This document shows positions 1-9,390 of a DNA stretch of 26,522 nucleotides, piece by piece. The first letter of the stretch is position 1; each line of letters opens with the position of its first letter. This DNA is from Saccoglossus kowalevskii. Taxonomy: Eukaryota > Hemichordata > Enteropneusta > Harrimaniidae. The notes under the pieces were generated by a model. That model ran no database searches. It was not told the DNA's origin and saw nothing but the letters and a program-made list of their open reading frames with translations. The stretch covers positions 192,584 to 219,105 of the forward strand of contig NW_003133847.1 in NCBI RefSeq assembly GCF_000003605.2, read 5' to 3'. The position numbers and the translations under genes were made by a program.

Positions 1-236
1 AAAGGGGCTTAATGCACTACAGTTGTCGGAAAATGGACAAAACTTGGGAAGATTATACAATGATGCCATATTGAAATTATAAGCTTACAGGGAGATATGT
101 AATGTTTCCCATTTGTTCTATCAACTGTTTCTCATTCTCACATAGCACATGGGAGTTCTAAGTTTTCTATGATTGGTCTATTGTGATTGTAATGAAAACA
201 TAACCACTCAACATATTTAAATGTGTATAGACATGA

Positions 237-747
237 TTGATTTTGGTGGAAAATTATTCAAATTGCCTAATTTACATACCAATATTTAGGCTATTTTGGT
301 GTTATCTTGAGAACCATTTAATATGTTTTAATAAAACTTGGTGCATAGATGTGTTGGGACAGTTTCCAGATATATATTTAGTTTTTGGTGGACATTTATG
401 CAAATTAACTAATTTGCATATCAGCTAGTGAAATTCAAGCTATTTTGGTGCTATTTCAAGAACCATTCAACATATTTCAACAAAACTTGGTATATACTGT
501 ACATGTATTACGAATTCAGATAATTGCAAACATCATGTTATGTTATTCTCTCAACACGCTAGAGTTCTTTTTAAGCTCTATTTGATTCTAATTTTATTGA
601 ATATTTCTGTTATTTTTGTAAAAAATTCCACTTTTAGCATTATGTGTTATTGTCTCACTCACTGCCTTTTGGGGTATTTGTCATATACAGCACTAATGTT
701 TTGTACAATAGCCGTTGAGCAACAGGCCATTGGCCTATTTTTGTGAA
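237..747. repeat. Degenerate dispersed repeat with an internal duplication of about 142 bp
   Basis: Two imperfect copies lie head to tail. TTTTGGTGGA at 241 and again at 383 is followed in both by a CAAATT...CTAATTT.CATA stretch, then GCTATTTTGGTG, then AAGAACCATT and AACAAAACTTGGT or a close variant. The tract ends near 747 with a CAACAGGCCATTGGCCTA stretch containing a short palindrome. Small open frames here (237-428, 540-746) are low-complexity and I do not treat them as genes. It lies upstream of the first visible exon, so it is probably intronic. Confidence 0.5.
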
Positions 748-1015
748 ATACATTGTTTTTTAAAACTGTTTAAAATATGTTGCTGACTTCTCCTGGGGTT
801 GCATGTATATTGTTTATTTGACTTTTTATATTTCTGTCCTTTCCTTGCCTGTTGCTAGTTAACGCATACGCAAATAGAATTACATTGCGTCTGTGGGTAA
901 TTAGGGTATCTGAAATTGTATCAAATAGAGCAGCTGGTTGTCAGAAACGAGTATTTATGTATGACCCACACATTTTATGTTAAACTGCAGTTTTAAATCT
1001 CTTGTTTATCTGAAG

Positions 1016-1209
1016 GACTCTAATCATCTGAAAAGCCGTCAGGAATGGACAGGAGATTTGAGTAAACTGCGTAACAACCATGAGCAAGTCATAGCTAAAT
1101 TAGCAGCTACTGAAATCACGCTAGAAGCCAGCGTTAAAGAGAATGATATCTTGAGATTGGCGATGAAACAAAGAGATGCAGAAGTCACAAGGATGAAAGT
1201 ATTAAATGA
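1016..1209 (+). CDS. Internal exon of a coiled-coil protein gene (exon A)
   Basis: This exon encodes about 64 residues and ends with two bases of a split codon. The reading starts DSNHLKSRQEW and continues through KLRNNHEQVIAKLAATEI to RMKVLNE. The heptad-like spacing of Leu, Ile and Val and the high charge indicate a coiled coil. The donor is A|GTATGT at 1210, and the split GA joins the first G of the exon at 2550 to give Glu, which keeps the frame open. The acceptor chosen is TATCTGAAG at 1015, after a pyrimidine-rich stretch. An alternative acceptor, CTGCAG at 990, would add residues reading SFKSLVYLK in the same frame. Earlier exons must lie to the left of the window. No enzyme motif is visible; the coiled coil suggests a structural or scaffolding role. 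Confidence 0.8.
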
Positions 1210-1670
1210 GTATGTTTAGTATAAATCTTATCACTTCTTTTATGACTCTCTCACACATGTATTCTCAAAAAGACACCAGACAAAAAGTCAGAAAATGTCT
1301 TCCTAAAACCATTGTTGCTTGTGATTGGTCCTTGCACTGTTCATTCCGTGGCTATGTCTTCTACATCTACATAACACATTCACCAGTGTAGCCAATTTTG
1401 ATTTGAATATTTCACCACCAGTTCCCTCTTTTCATCAAAAATTCACAAAATAGTTCTGTTTATAGTCTGCAATTTCTTTCAGGGGATTGGGACTAAAATT
1501 GCCAAATTTTTGGAGTAAAAATTGATTCAAATTTTGTCTGTCAAAATTAGGGTCCAGAAATATTGAAGAATATAAGAAAAAGTGCTAAACAATTTGGGTG
1601 AGAAAGTCTGGTTATGAAAAGATTTAGTGGATTTGATTTTACAGAGTCTTATAGTTTTATATAGTCATTT

Positions 1671-1933
1671 CAAAAGATGCTTGATACTCTGTTTTCAAAA
1701 ATTTTTAAATGGGGATATGGTTTATATTGAAAACAAAACGTTATTTTAGTAGCAAACATAGGTATTCCTTGGATGAAATACTGAAAAGTTTTTCATTATC
1801 TGTATGTATTGGTAAATCAGGCACACATGTGTATCAGTGTTTTTTATTAAGCTATTTTTTGTACATTGGCTACTAAAACAAAGCTTTTATTTCATGCAAA
1901 AATCATCCCTTCATGTTTTTATCAAAAGATGCT
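1671..1933. repeat. Inverted repeat flanked by an 11-bp direct repeat
   Basis: CAAAAGATGCT occurs at 1671-1681 and again at 1923-1933. Between them, an imperfect inverted pair of about 20 bp lies at 1735-1753 and 1869-1888, sharing TTTTAGTAGC and its complement GCTACTAAAA. This could be an old foldback element, but the direct repeats are not directly next to the inverted arms, so the edges are uncertain. It lies in the intron after exon A. Confidence 0.35.
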
Positions 1934-2298
1934 CAAAATATTAAATTCAGTTAACATAAAATTCAACAATTCAAAAACTGAAAAGTTTTGAGATTGAGAT
2001 ATATATTCACTGGATTAAATTTTAGTAAAAATAATGGGGTATGGCTCATCATGAAATTAAAACATTGTTTTAAAGCGAGAGGGTCGTCACCTGTGCATGC
2101 GTGGGAATTGATTCCCAAGCGACGATAACAACACACGCTAAAAACGCAAAGGCTCATTGGTATATGCTTGTTTGTAAACAATGACACGCTACGGTCATTT
2201 GACGCATGCACAGGTGACTACTCCCCTGCTTTTGTAAATGTAGATATTCATTGGATGAAATTATGAAAACACAAGTTTTTCATTATCTGTATGTATAA
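1762..2298 (+). repeat. Pair of direct repeats of about 50 bp, 482 bp apart
   Basis: The text TATTC.TTGGATGAAAT followed by AAGTTTTTCATTATCTGTAT occurs at 1762-1810 and at 2244-2298. The second copy has a few extra bases between the two blocks. The TTAA-type MITE at 2074-2230 ends just before the second copy. This is a duplicated intronic segment or two copies of a dispersed repeat. Confidence 0.6.
2074..2230. mobile_element. TTAA-flanked MITE, family 1, copy 1
   Basis: The element has perfect 17-bp inverted arms, GTCACCTGTGCATGCGT at 2086-2102 and its complement at 2202-2218, inside longer imperfect termini (AGCGAGAGGGTCGTC at the left, CCCCTGCT at the right). The left end abuts TTAA at 2070-2073. 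The right side reads TTTGTAA, a damaged TTAA. The core holds ACGATAACAACACAC and TTGTTTGTAAACAATGACAC, shared with the copy at 8771-8899. It is non-coding. A TTAA target is typical of piggyBac and Kolobok transposons, so it was probably moved by such an enzyme supplied elsewhere. Confidence 0.75.
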
Positions 2299-2549
2299 AG
2301 ATATTCCCTGATTTGTGAAGCAACAATATATTTTTTTGTCAACGTTGTCATATTCACTGGGTTTTAATTTAGCTATAAGCAAAATATGTAAAAAATAAAA
2401 CCAAATGAATAATTGAGATCATTTTACACCCATCTGTGATCATCATGTATTTGTACATTTGCTGTTTTTTGTGTTTCACTGTAATATGTAACGGTACATG
2501 TACACGTACTGTTCCTTGTGTGTTGTAACACATTTGTCTATATCAACAG

Positions 2550-2687
2550 GGATCTTCAACAGAGTGTCAGTAACCTTCTACTTGACTTAGAATCCCACAA
2601 ACCAAGTGAGAGGAGCAACTACTGGAGTGTACCGCAAGATTCTATGCAAAGATTGGAGCGGTTACTCAGACCGAACCCTCCCACAAG
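2550..2687 (+). CDS. Internal exon of the coiled-coil protein gene (exon B)
   Basis: This 138-nt exon has acceptor TATCAACAG before 2550 and donor AAG|GTAAAG at 2688. Its first G completes the Glu codon left by exon A, and its last two bases AG are completed by the A at 5510 to give Arg. It encodes DLQQSVSNLLLDLESHK, ending the coiled coil, then SERSNYWSVPQDSMQRLERL and LRPNPPT. The change from leucine-rich helix to a Pro, Asn and Arg-containing linker marks the border of the disordered tail. The seamless phase at both junctions strongly supports the gene model. The intron on its left is 1340 bp and the one on its right 2822 bp. Confidence 0.85.
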
Positions 2688-2734
2688 GTAAAGAAAATGT
2701 TGAATGTGTATTATAGTGTACCACTGCTTGTATC

Positions 2735-2900
2735 TTGATACTTAAAGCAGTAATTTTACACAGGGTTTAAATTTCAATTAAATTAAATCTACTTTCTAAT
2801 TAAATTTATATGAGCATGTAAAATTAATGTAGAACTCATTGTTTCACTAGAAAACCCATGAATTTAAAACCCATTGAATATGCTCAAAATATAAAAATAC
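2735..2900. mobile_element. Degenerate MITE, same family as 3684-3893
   Basis: The right part reads GAATTTAAAACCCATTGAAT followed by ATGCTC, close to GAATTTAAAACCCCCTGAAT followed by ATGCCT in the element at 3684-3893. The central text ATGTAAAATTAATGTAGAAC also matches ATGTAAAATTTAGCATAGAAC of that copy. The left end contains an ACAGGGTTTAAATTTC stretch, the family's inverted terminal text. The ends are eroded, so the borders are approximate. It is intronic and non-coding. Confidence 0.55.
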
Positions 2901-3036
2901 TGGGAGGTACAGGTGGATCAAAATAGCTGCTCATGATATGACAGATTATGATAACTATATTTTCTGTACATTTTTGATGTATTACATGTGAGACATGTTT
3001 TATTGTTTTGTTACAAACCTTGAACATTGATATATG

Positions 3037-3111
3037 TCATGTCAGAAGATCGTAGCATCAGTCTCAGTCTCGCTATCTACAAGATGAGACTTGAATGGGA
3101 TCTTGACATGA
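3037..3111. repeat. Stem-loop of about 75 nt in the last intron
   Basis: TCATGTCA...AGATC at 3037-3051 pairs with GATCTTGACATGA at 3099-3111, with a 2-nt bulge. Further in, AGTCTCA pairs with TGAGACT across a loop of about 18 nt, with a small internal loop between the two helices. The overall size is like a microRNA precursor, but the internal loops are large, and a relic of an inverted-repeat element is equally possible. One frame is open over this stretch, but it cannot be spliced convincingly between exons B and C. Confidence 0.45.
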
Positions 3112-3627
3112 TGTCGCCCTACAGAACTATGCGTATTGCAAACCCCAAGTAATGTACCTCTGGTATCAATGAAAATTAAACTAAACTTTTACATTAAACC
3201 ATAGATAACATTTCTGTGCTGGAAAATTTTGTACTCTAAAGGCTTTCAATTTAATGTCAGAAAGTCTGACAATGCAGTACATGCTTTGAAACTGTGGATA
3301 ACATATTTGACAGTGTGTTGGACACCAAGGCAGTCAGTTGGGACATCCACTGACACTGTGATAGTCACTGTCACATGTTATCTCAACCTGTAAAATAACA
3401 GTAATACCAAATCCTATTCATATCGGCAAAATAAAACTACTGTATTTTCTGTATTAGAGCTGCATCTCTAATAGTTGCACACAAATTGCATTTATTAGTT
3501 GGTGGATCATTAAAATATAATTCATGTTGACCACACACACTATCATTTAGCACATGTGCTACTAATAAAGCAAATACTGTAATAAAGTTTGAAAAAAAAG
3601 ATAAAATCAAACATTTTTTCTGTTTAA

Positions 3628-3960
3628 AGCGCGTTGGTTTTCACGCCACGCCCTGTTCGATATGGGACTCATTGCGACATATACTGTAAAAGGGTTAATT
3701 ATTCAATGGGTTTTAATTTTGCTTATTTCGCTGACTGGAAAATGCGCATATAAATTAAAACCCAGTGAATATGTAAAATTTAGCATAGAACACATTCTCT
3801 AAATGACGAAACCGTGAATTTAAAACCCCCTGAATATGCCTGAAATGGTAAATTAGTGAAATTTAAACCCAGTGAAAATTAGTCATTTTAAAGTACAACC
3901 ACATGTAAAAGACATTGTTTACAATAAATTTGAACACGGGTAGCATGACTGTTCCTGCCC
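3628..3960. mobile_element. TTAA-type MITE, family 2, split by a younger insertion
   Basis: The left end abuts TTAA at 3624-3627. The segment 3628-3682 matches the reverse complement of the intact family member at 17257-17356: CACGCCACGCCCTGTTCGAT here against CGCGCCACGTCCTGTTCGAT there, then ACTCATTGCGAC against ACTCATAGCGAC. The match resumes at 3896-3935 with ACATGTAAAAGACATTGTTT and AAATTTGA. The interruption is the TA-flanked MITE at 3684-3893. The right terminus has decayed; CCCTTCAA near 3960 may be the remnant of the end plus TTAA. Confidence 0.65.
3684..3893. mobile_element. TA-flanked mariner-like MITE inserted in another MITE
   Basis: The element begins CTGTAAAAGGG and ends TTTTAAAG, flanked by TA at 3682-3683 and 3894-3895. 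The complement of the right end reads CTTTAAAATGACTAATTTTC then ACTGGGTTTAAATTTCAC, matching the left end CTGTAAAAGGGTTAATTATT then CAATGGGTTTTAATTTTGC. The TA duplication and 5'-CTGTA ends point to Tc1/mariner-type mobilisation. It is non-coding, about 210 bp long. Relatives lie at 2735-2900 and 24991-25180; the TA-flanked MITE at 8259-8440 shares only the CTGTAAAA end. Confidence 0.75.
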
Positions 3961-4524
3961 TTCAATATATGACTTGCTGAAAACCTCCATGGATAATAAA
4001 AATGAATGTGAAAAATAGCTGGATATGTGTTGAACTGTTTAATTTAAAATATCAAACCATCATTGCAAATTCCAAATACAAATTATTTTATATTAATAAA
4101 GTTACTGCTCAATGCAAGTGTTAAATTATTGACTGAATAAAAAACTGACAATTTTATTATTGTTACTAAAAATAATTCTAACAGCTGTCAGTCATTTTAT
4201 TGACATGTATGGTCACATGCCAGTAATTATACTTAACGAACATAGCATGCATTGTTTAACAGTTTATGTATCCAAACAATAGATGTTAAACTACTGAATA
4301 AATACAATAGTAATTTCACCCTGTTCCATACTTTCACAATATGGGATGTAATGTAATTCGTCTAATTGCTACCTGTATGTGTGAAAGGAATTGTTGACTT
4401 GCTCATTTGTTTGATTTTGTTGGGTTAAAAAATCACCTTGTGGCTTTCCCTGTGATTTTTCATTTGGTTACTAGATTCTGATAAATCTCTTTTTGCTGGG
4501 GACTTTTCTGTCAACCTGTTTTAA

Positions 4525-4802
4525 GGGGCGGTGGTATGTGCAAGATATGGGTCTTATATGAACATCGATGGTGACTTTGATTGTTGCGCAGACAAATGAG
4601 TGCAAACTGAGACGTTACCATGCTTTAATTAATTTCTTTAGTGATAGGAAAGTATCAAAGGAGTCACGGGCAGCAATTAGTGCACGTTGTGCTGAGGTCA
4701 AAACTCTTTGTGTTTTCCATTAGAAGAGTGCATTGGATTGTGGGAAAATCAATGTTTATCAATACAAATGTTGCACATGTGCGACACAACGACCACCGTC
4801 CT
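4525..4802. mobile_element. TTAA-flanked MITE, family 2-like, 278 bp
   Basis: TTAA lies on both sides, at 4521-4524 and 4803-4806. The left terminus is GGGGCGGTGGTATGTGC and the complement of the right terminus is AGGACGGTGGTCGTTGTG, so GCGGTGG/ACGGTGG is the shared tip also seen at 17257. Near the right end, GTTGCACATGTGCGACACAAC is itself nearly palindromic. The open frame at 4641-4847 starts inside the element, runs past its end, and has no support as a gene. Confidence 0.7.
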
Positions 4803-5509
4803 TTAATGCTACAATCTGAGATCATTCATAAGCTAGCTGTGATGTAAATATTTGATGATATGAATATATGCAAATTGCCGGAGTTCTTTGAAGATTCCCT
4901 CAGATTCTTTGTTGTTTTCTGTAGTTTTACTGTGAGTCTCAAATAGCGTTTGTTTTAAATGACATTATTACGCATTAAGGAATGTAAATAACTACTGATT
5001 CAGACAAACAAACGAGTGAACAAAATTATTTAAGAATTTGATTATTTAAGAAAATTCACAGGAACAAGTTGCCTAAAGAATCGCAGTGGAAATTTCATTG
5101 ATGTATTTTGAAATTTTAAGAGATTGACTTTTTGAATATCAAATTCAATAGTCATCTTTCTTTAACAAAAAATAAATTGATCAACAGGAACTTATGTCTA
5201 TTTGGCCCAAAAAAATTTAACAAGAAAAATACACAATACTGTGTTGAATGTTGCATCCAATTTTGTACATAAAAACAATTGCATTTAAAGTAAGCAGTTT
5301 AAAATATTGTCAAAATAGTACAAATACTTGATTTTAGTGAATATGAATTTGCAATGCTGAATTAATAAAACCTAATTTAGCTAGAATGCCAATAGTCTCA
5401 TTGTAAGAAAAGATGTTTTGCTAAATTTGCTTCACCATGACCTCTCTTCCCCCAAATGAGCTCAACAAAAATGGTTAACAATATTGTTTTCATCATTTTG
5501 TTGCTACAG

Positions 5510-6494
5510 ATCACGTCAAAGTCCACAGAAAAAAGATTTCAGTCCCGACTACAGAGCTACAGTGAGAAGACAAACCACAACGGATAAGAAACGAACGCCC
5601 CCGACTTTGGAGAGGACGATGTTCCGATCACCAACAAACAATACTGCACTTCCCAGTGAAGAGATGAAGATAAGCCCTGCTCAGAGATCATTAAATTTTG
5701 GTATTTCTCCAGAACGTTCGCGATTAAAAGAAACATTTCAGTTTGTCGATCCTTCTACAGAGAATGGCCAGTCATATGATGCACTAGCAAAGACTTTAAC
5801 CGATAGTTGTGATGAAGAGTGTAGCAGCAGTAACCATGGTTACCATCGAGTATCTCCAGTTAAAAGGAACTTGGGTGAGCTGACAAAGGAGAATCTTGAA
5901 GAGTTTAATAAAAAGTTTCCGAGTGAAAAAGTAGATGAATATAGTTATATGCTGAGCAGGGAAAAACCGCTTTTCTCAGAAAACCTTCTTGGTTCACCGA
6001 TTAACGGTAGAAATGCTACTACGCTAAGCAGTGGTACATTGACGCCAGGACATTCTCAGCATTCCTCGCCAGTGAAAAACGATCTGAAAACTGTGACGTT
6101 CGCACATGATACTCACAAGGAGTACTATTATGACCCGAATTCTCGAATTCAAAGCGATTCCAAAATCAGCTCGGACAAGCTACCTGATTTTACGAATCAT
6201 ACAACCTTACTAGATCATGATTATGTTGATGATGTAACCAGGGAAACAGAATTTGATGATGAATTTAGCATGCCAATGAACAGTCAATTTGGTTTGCATC
6301 GAAGTACTGTCCAGAAACCCTATGATTGGGCCGGTACGATTGAAACAACTATGGATGACATTGTATCACTGACTTCAGGGTCGACATCAACAGTGACGTC
6401 CCAGGACGAGAGACAGTTTCGACAAGGTCTCGCTAACCTTGACGCTGACATAGCAAGGTTGCAGAGCCATCTAAGGCAAATGAAACACTCGTAA
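5510..6494 (+). CDS. Terminal coding exon of the coiled-coil protein gene (exon C)
   Basis: The acceptor is TTGCTACAG before 5510; the first A completes Arg from exon B, giving PPTRSRQSPQKK. The exon encodes 327 further residues and stops at TAA 6492-6494. The tail is hydrophilic and disordered, with about ten Ser/Thr-Pro sites (for example QSPQ, FSPD, RSPT, ISPA, ISPE, VSPV, GSPI, LTPG), typical of proline-directed kinase targets such as Cdk. The last 60 residues become ordered again: QKPYDWAGTIETTMDDIV, then QFRQGLANLDADIARLQSHL, a short helix at the C-terminus. With exons A and B this gives 438 residues. Coiled coil plus S/TP-rich tail fits a mitotic or centrosomal phosphoprotein. MPHOSPH9 is a candidate I cannot confirm, so I give no symbol. 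The stop sits inside TC|GTAAGA, which could also act as a donor. The methionine at 5484 lies in the intron and is not the start. Confidence 0.9.
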
Positions 6495-7203
6495 GAACGC
6501 TGCTCTGAGACAATAGAGGGCGACATTTAGCGTCTACACTTGGTTCATGTCTGCCATTGCTGGCTGAAAATAATCTTACACTTTATATTCAATGTAAATA
6601 ATGCAGCTCTGTTATGGAAAAGAGTGATATACTGTGAACTGCTTTATTTTCAATCTTTGGAATTGTCACGATTTCATGATTCATGACATTCGAGAAGTCA
6701 AAATTATGGTTCCTGAATAATTGTCACTGCTACAACATTGGCCGATTTTCACTGATTTGCAATATTATTGATTGCATATCACCTGGCACTAACATAATTA
6801 AACTATTTTCCAAATCTTGCATTGACCTCATATCATTTAACTGTTTTTTTTGTGTGTTTTTTTAAAGTTATAAAATCAATCACATTTTTTTTTTCATAAA
6901 TCATTTTTTTCACAGATTATTTATTATGATGAATTTTGTGTATTTATAAAACTAATAATATAATTAGTAGAACTGAATTTCAACATATCAAAATTTTTCA
7001 TAACACATCTGCTAACAATCAAAACTTAACAGTATTATCCATTTTTTTTAACGGTTAAACGAAGTACTAACAATGATCAGTCATGTAGTTTCACCTATCA
7101 GCCGATGTTAAGTCAACCGACGAATTAAAATTGGCTAATTACAGCCAGTCATGTAATTTACCCTTAACTCGTGAAGACATGAATGTTTTTATATGAAATA
7201 TTT
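6495..7203 (+). other. Probable 3' untranslated region and intergenic DNA
   Basis: This stretch follows the stop of the coiled-coil gene. It is AT-rich, with T-runs near 6843-6865 and 6886-6895, and has no convincing coding segment. The open frames here (6320-6526 minus, 6683-6865 plus) are an antisense shadow of exon C and low-complexity sequence. Confidence 0.5.
6797..6864 (+). terminator. Possible polyadenylation region
   Basis: ATTAAA, the commonest variant of AATAAA, lies at 6797-6802, and a T/GT-rich stretch (TTTTTTTTGTGTG followed by a T-run) follows at about 6841-6864. That spacing is typical of a cleavage site near 6820, which would give a 3' UTR of about 330 nt. The first full AATAAA after the stop is at 7204-7209 and could serve a longer transcript. 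Confidence 0.35.
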
Positions 7204-7270
7204 AATAAATACCGGTAATGAATGCTTTTACCATAGATTGAAGATGTTGATGTGGTCGACATGGACTTAC

Positions 7271-7357
7271 ACATCTGCGTCATCTGCATAGCAACGATGC
7301 TTTGCCACGAAATTAATGTCTTAGCTTTTAACCACCAGACTTTCTTCTTCAATATTT
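7271..7357 (-). CDS. Candidate minus-strand internal exon
   Basis: On the minus strand a good acceptor (TTTTTATTTCCAG) precedes 7357 and a consensus donor (GTAAGT) starts at 7270. The 87-nt segment between them is open in only one frame, reading ILKKKVWWLKAKTLISWQ then SIVAMQMTQM, with split codons at both ends. The length is a multiple of three. The translation is basic and aromatic and I do not recognise it. It would fit a minus-strand gene beginning at 11648, but no junction has been shown, and the composition is close to background. Confidence 0.25.
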
Positions 7358-7597
7358 CTGGAAATAAAAACCTAATTTTGGAGCCAACAGACAAACTTTG
7401 AGTAAACTTTCAGTTTTCACTCAAAAAAAAAATTTGGCCATTTTTGTTCTAATCTACTGAAGGACAGTGCAAACTATAAACAAGACTATTTTGTTAATTG
7501 TGATGAAAAGGGGGAACTGGTGGTGAAAAGGTTAATCAATTTTGATAAATAAATGACTTTGACTGGGATATCTGTAGTCCAATATATTATCTAATCA

Positions 7598-7780
7598 CTG
7601 ATATATATATATATTCATCGATAATATAAACATTGAACAAAATTCGGTGTCTGTCGTGTTGTCTGAGATCGCTGTCGATAATTCATCATAATTTTTGGTT
7701 CTTTGATGCCTGATCCACCAGTGATCGTGATTTTCTTGGAGCCATGATAACTCATAAGGGTCAAAATTAGTCCTGTCCAT
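7598..7780 (-). CDS. Candidate minus-strand exon, function unknown
   Basis: The minus frame is open from about 7877 to a stop at 7595-7597. An acceptor-like TCTAGGACAG lies directly before ATG at 7780. The reading MDRTNFDPYELSWLQENH continues with DHWWIRHQRTKNYDELSTA, has three Trp and mixed composition, and looks more protein-like than neighbouring frames. The last residues before the stop come from a TA microsatellite, so the true end is probably a donor further upstream; I see none with a strong consensus. I do not recognise the protein. It might belong to the same gene as the segments at 7271-7357 and 11484-11648. Confidence 0.3.
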
Positions 7781-8258
7781 CTGTCCTAGACAGGTAAATT
7801 TTAGCTGTGTACTGGCGGAAAAAGATATAAAGTTTTTTACTATCTGAATATAAAGTGGAGTTGTCCCAAACTGCTAATGTCCAGAAAATTATTTTCAGAG
7901 TTTTTAAGACTTATGAAATTGTGATGAGCCAAGAAACATGAATTTTATTTCGAATAATATGTTTGATATTATCTTGCTAGGGACAAGTACATCTACCATT
8001 TTGGTAGGACAGTCACTTTTATTCACTAACCTGTTCAATGGATTAGCAAGTGTTAATTTTGAATTTTTAATATATCAATCTTTATAAAATATTCTGATTC
8101 AAGTCTATTTCTTGTTTGTTTAATTTGTGTCATGCATAACACAAATTAAAATTCATTTGGCTTCTATTGAATTACACTCCATATATCTGTTTTCTTTTTG
8201 CAAATCAAAGCATACAGTGAATTTCATGAAGGCATGCTTCACTCAAATTCCAAAAATA

Positions 8259-8440
8259 CTGTAAAATACTTTATTTTCGCTTGGAATTAATTTTAGGGAA
8301 AATAAAATCCAGCGAATATACCTTTTTTCCTATATTTTATATTCAACTTAGTCAAAAATCAGTGGAAATAAATTCCATACAAAACACCCAAAAAGTCTTT
8401 CAGCGAAAATTAATTCCAGCTAAAATAAAGTATTTTATAG
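8259..8440. mobile_element. TA-flanked mariner-like MITE, 182 bp
   Basis: The left end CTGTAAAATACTTTATTTTC then GCTTGGAATTAATTTT and the complement of the right end CTATAAAATACTTTATTTTA then GCTGGAATTAATTTT are nearly identical inverted arms of about 36 bp. TA is present at 8257-8258 and 8441-8442. The whole element also matches 21143-21280 in the opposite orientation. The open frame 8281-8535 runs through it and is not a gene. Confidence 0.85.
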
Positions 8441-8770
8441 TACATTTGGCGATGGAAGCCATTACTCGCGACTCTTTGCTGTTTTTTTTCAAGCATTGGT
8501 CACTTTATTGCCATCCATCCATCAATGTTTTGTAATTGGTCAAAGTTATTTTCAATAATTTGAAATATATGAAACATTAAAAAAAAAATCGTTCATGTTC
8601 TCATGAAATTCACTGTAGAAGTTTCATGTTCATATCATATTCATGATACTGTCTGAAAATGAGGACTGTTTGACAGGTGAATGCTTGCAAAGTGGGATAA
8701 TGATCGACTCATGAATATTCCTGAATGCCAAATATGTACAAGCAGCCCAAACATCATTGACCAATATTAA

Positions 8771-8899
8771 AGCTGACGATAACAACACACTCTAAAATTG
8801 CAAAGGCTCAGGGATAGACTCTTGTTTGTAAACAATGACACAATGGCTGTAGTGTGTGTTATCAATTTGTGCGCGTGTGCAGGAGACGACCCTCCCGCT
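8771..8899. mobile_element. TTAA-flanked MITE, family 1, copy 2
   Basis: TTAA lies at 8767-8770 and 8900-8903, and the element begins AGC and ends GCT. Its core GACGATAACAACACAC, GCAAAGGCTCA and TTGTTTGTAAACAATGACAC matches the copy at 2074-2230 in the same orientation. The right terminus GACGACCCTCCCGCT is the complement of the left terminus of copy 1 (AGCGAGAGGGTCGTC). The left arm has been lost: AGC joins almost directly to the core. Non-coding; the minus open frame 8767-8949 is an artefact. Confidence 0.75.
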
Positions 8900-9338
8900 T
8901 TAAGCTCCAGGTAGCTTTGTAATCTATTGCTAGTGTCTCCTCCGACCACTAAAGAAGTGTCTTTTGTGGTCTGAGGTGTCTTGTACTGCTACTTTCCTTA
9001 CATATGTCACATGATTTATTAAAGTCAATTTACAAACATTTGACTTCATCATAGTTGCCGTTTGAATGACAGAAACAGGACATGTATTGTATACCAAATC
9101 CTAGTAGATGGAACAGGACAAGATAGATTTTGAGGTCCTATATTTTCTTTAGACCTTATTTTTGCAATTTTTCTCGTTGAAGTTGCATAATATTCTTTCT
9201 AATTTCAAGCTTTTTATATTCAAATAAGTCTGAATCGAAGTGTTTTTAGTAGAAATAATATTTGTCAATGCCAAACATGACACCCCCTCCTCCGTCGGCC
9301 AGAGCTGAATGACACTGAACCTATCTGCTATTATTCTC

Positions 9339-9390
9339 GGTCGCACGGCTTACGCGCCCTCGCAAGCTCGGGCGCTTGTGCCGCACGACC
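9339..9390. repeat. GC-rich foldback of 52 bp
   Basis: GGTCGCACGGC at 9339-9349 pairs with GCCGCACGACC at 9380-9390 except for two central positions. Inside it, GCGCCC (9354-9359) and GGGCGC (9370-9375) form a second stem with a 10-nt loop. It is by far the most GC-rich patch in an AT-rich region. It could be the tip of a transposon or a structured RNA; the flanks show no clear target duplication. Confidence 0.55.

Noticed and set aside
3061-3154. Extra exon between 2687 and 5510 reading SLAIYKMRLEWDLDMMSPYR
   Set aside because: It ends at a stop without a good donor, and exons B and C already join in phase without it; the region is better explained as a hairpin.
5484-5509. ATG at 5484 as the start of the 336-codon frame
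   Set aside because: It lies before a clear splice acceptor (TTGCTACAG), and exons at 1016 and 2550 join in phase at 5510, so the exon is internal to a longer protein.
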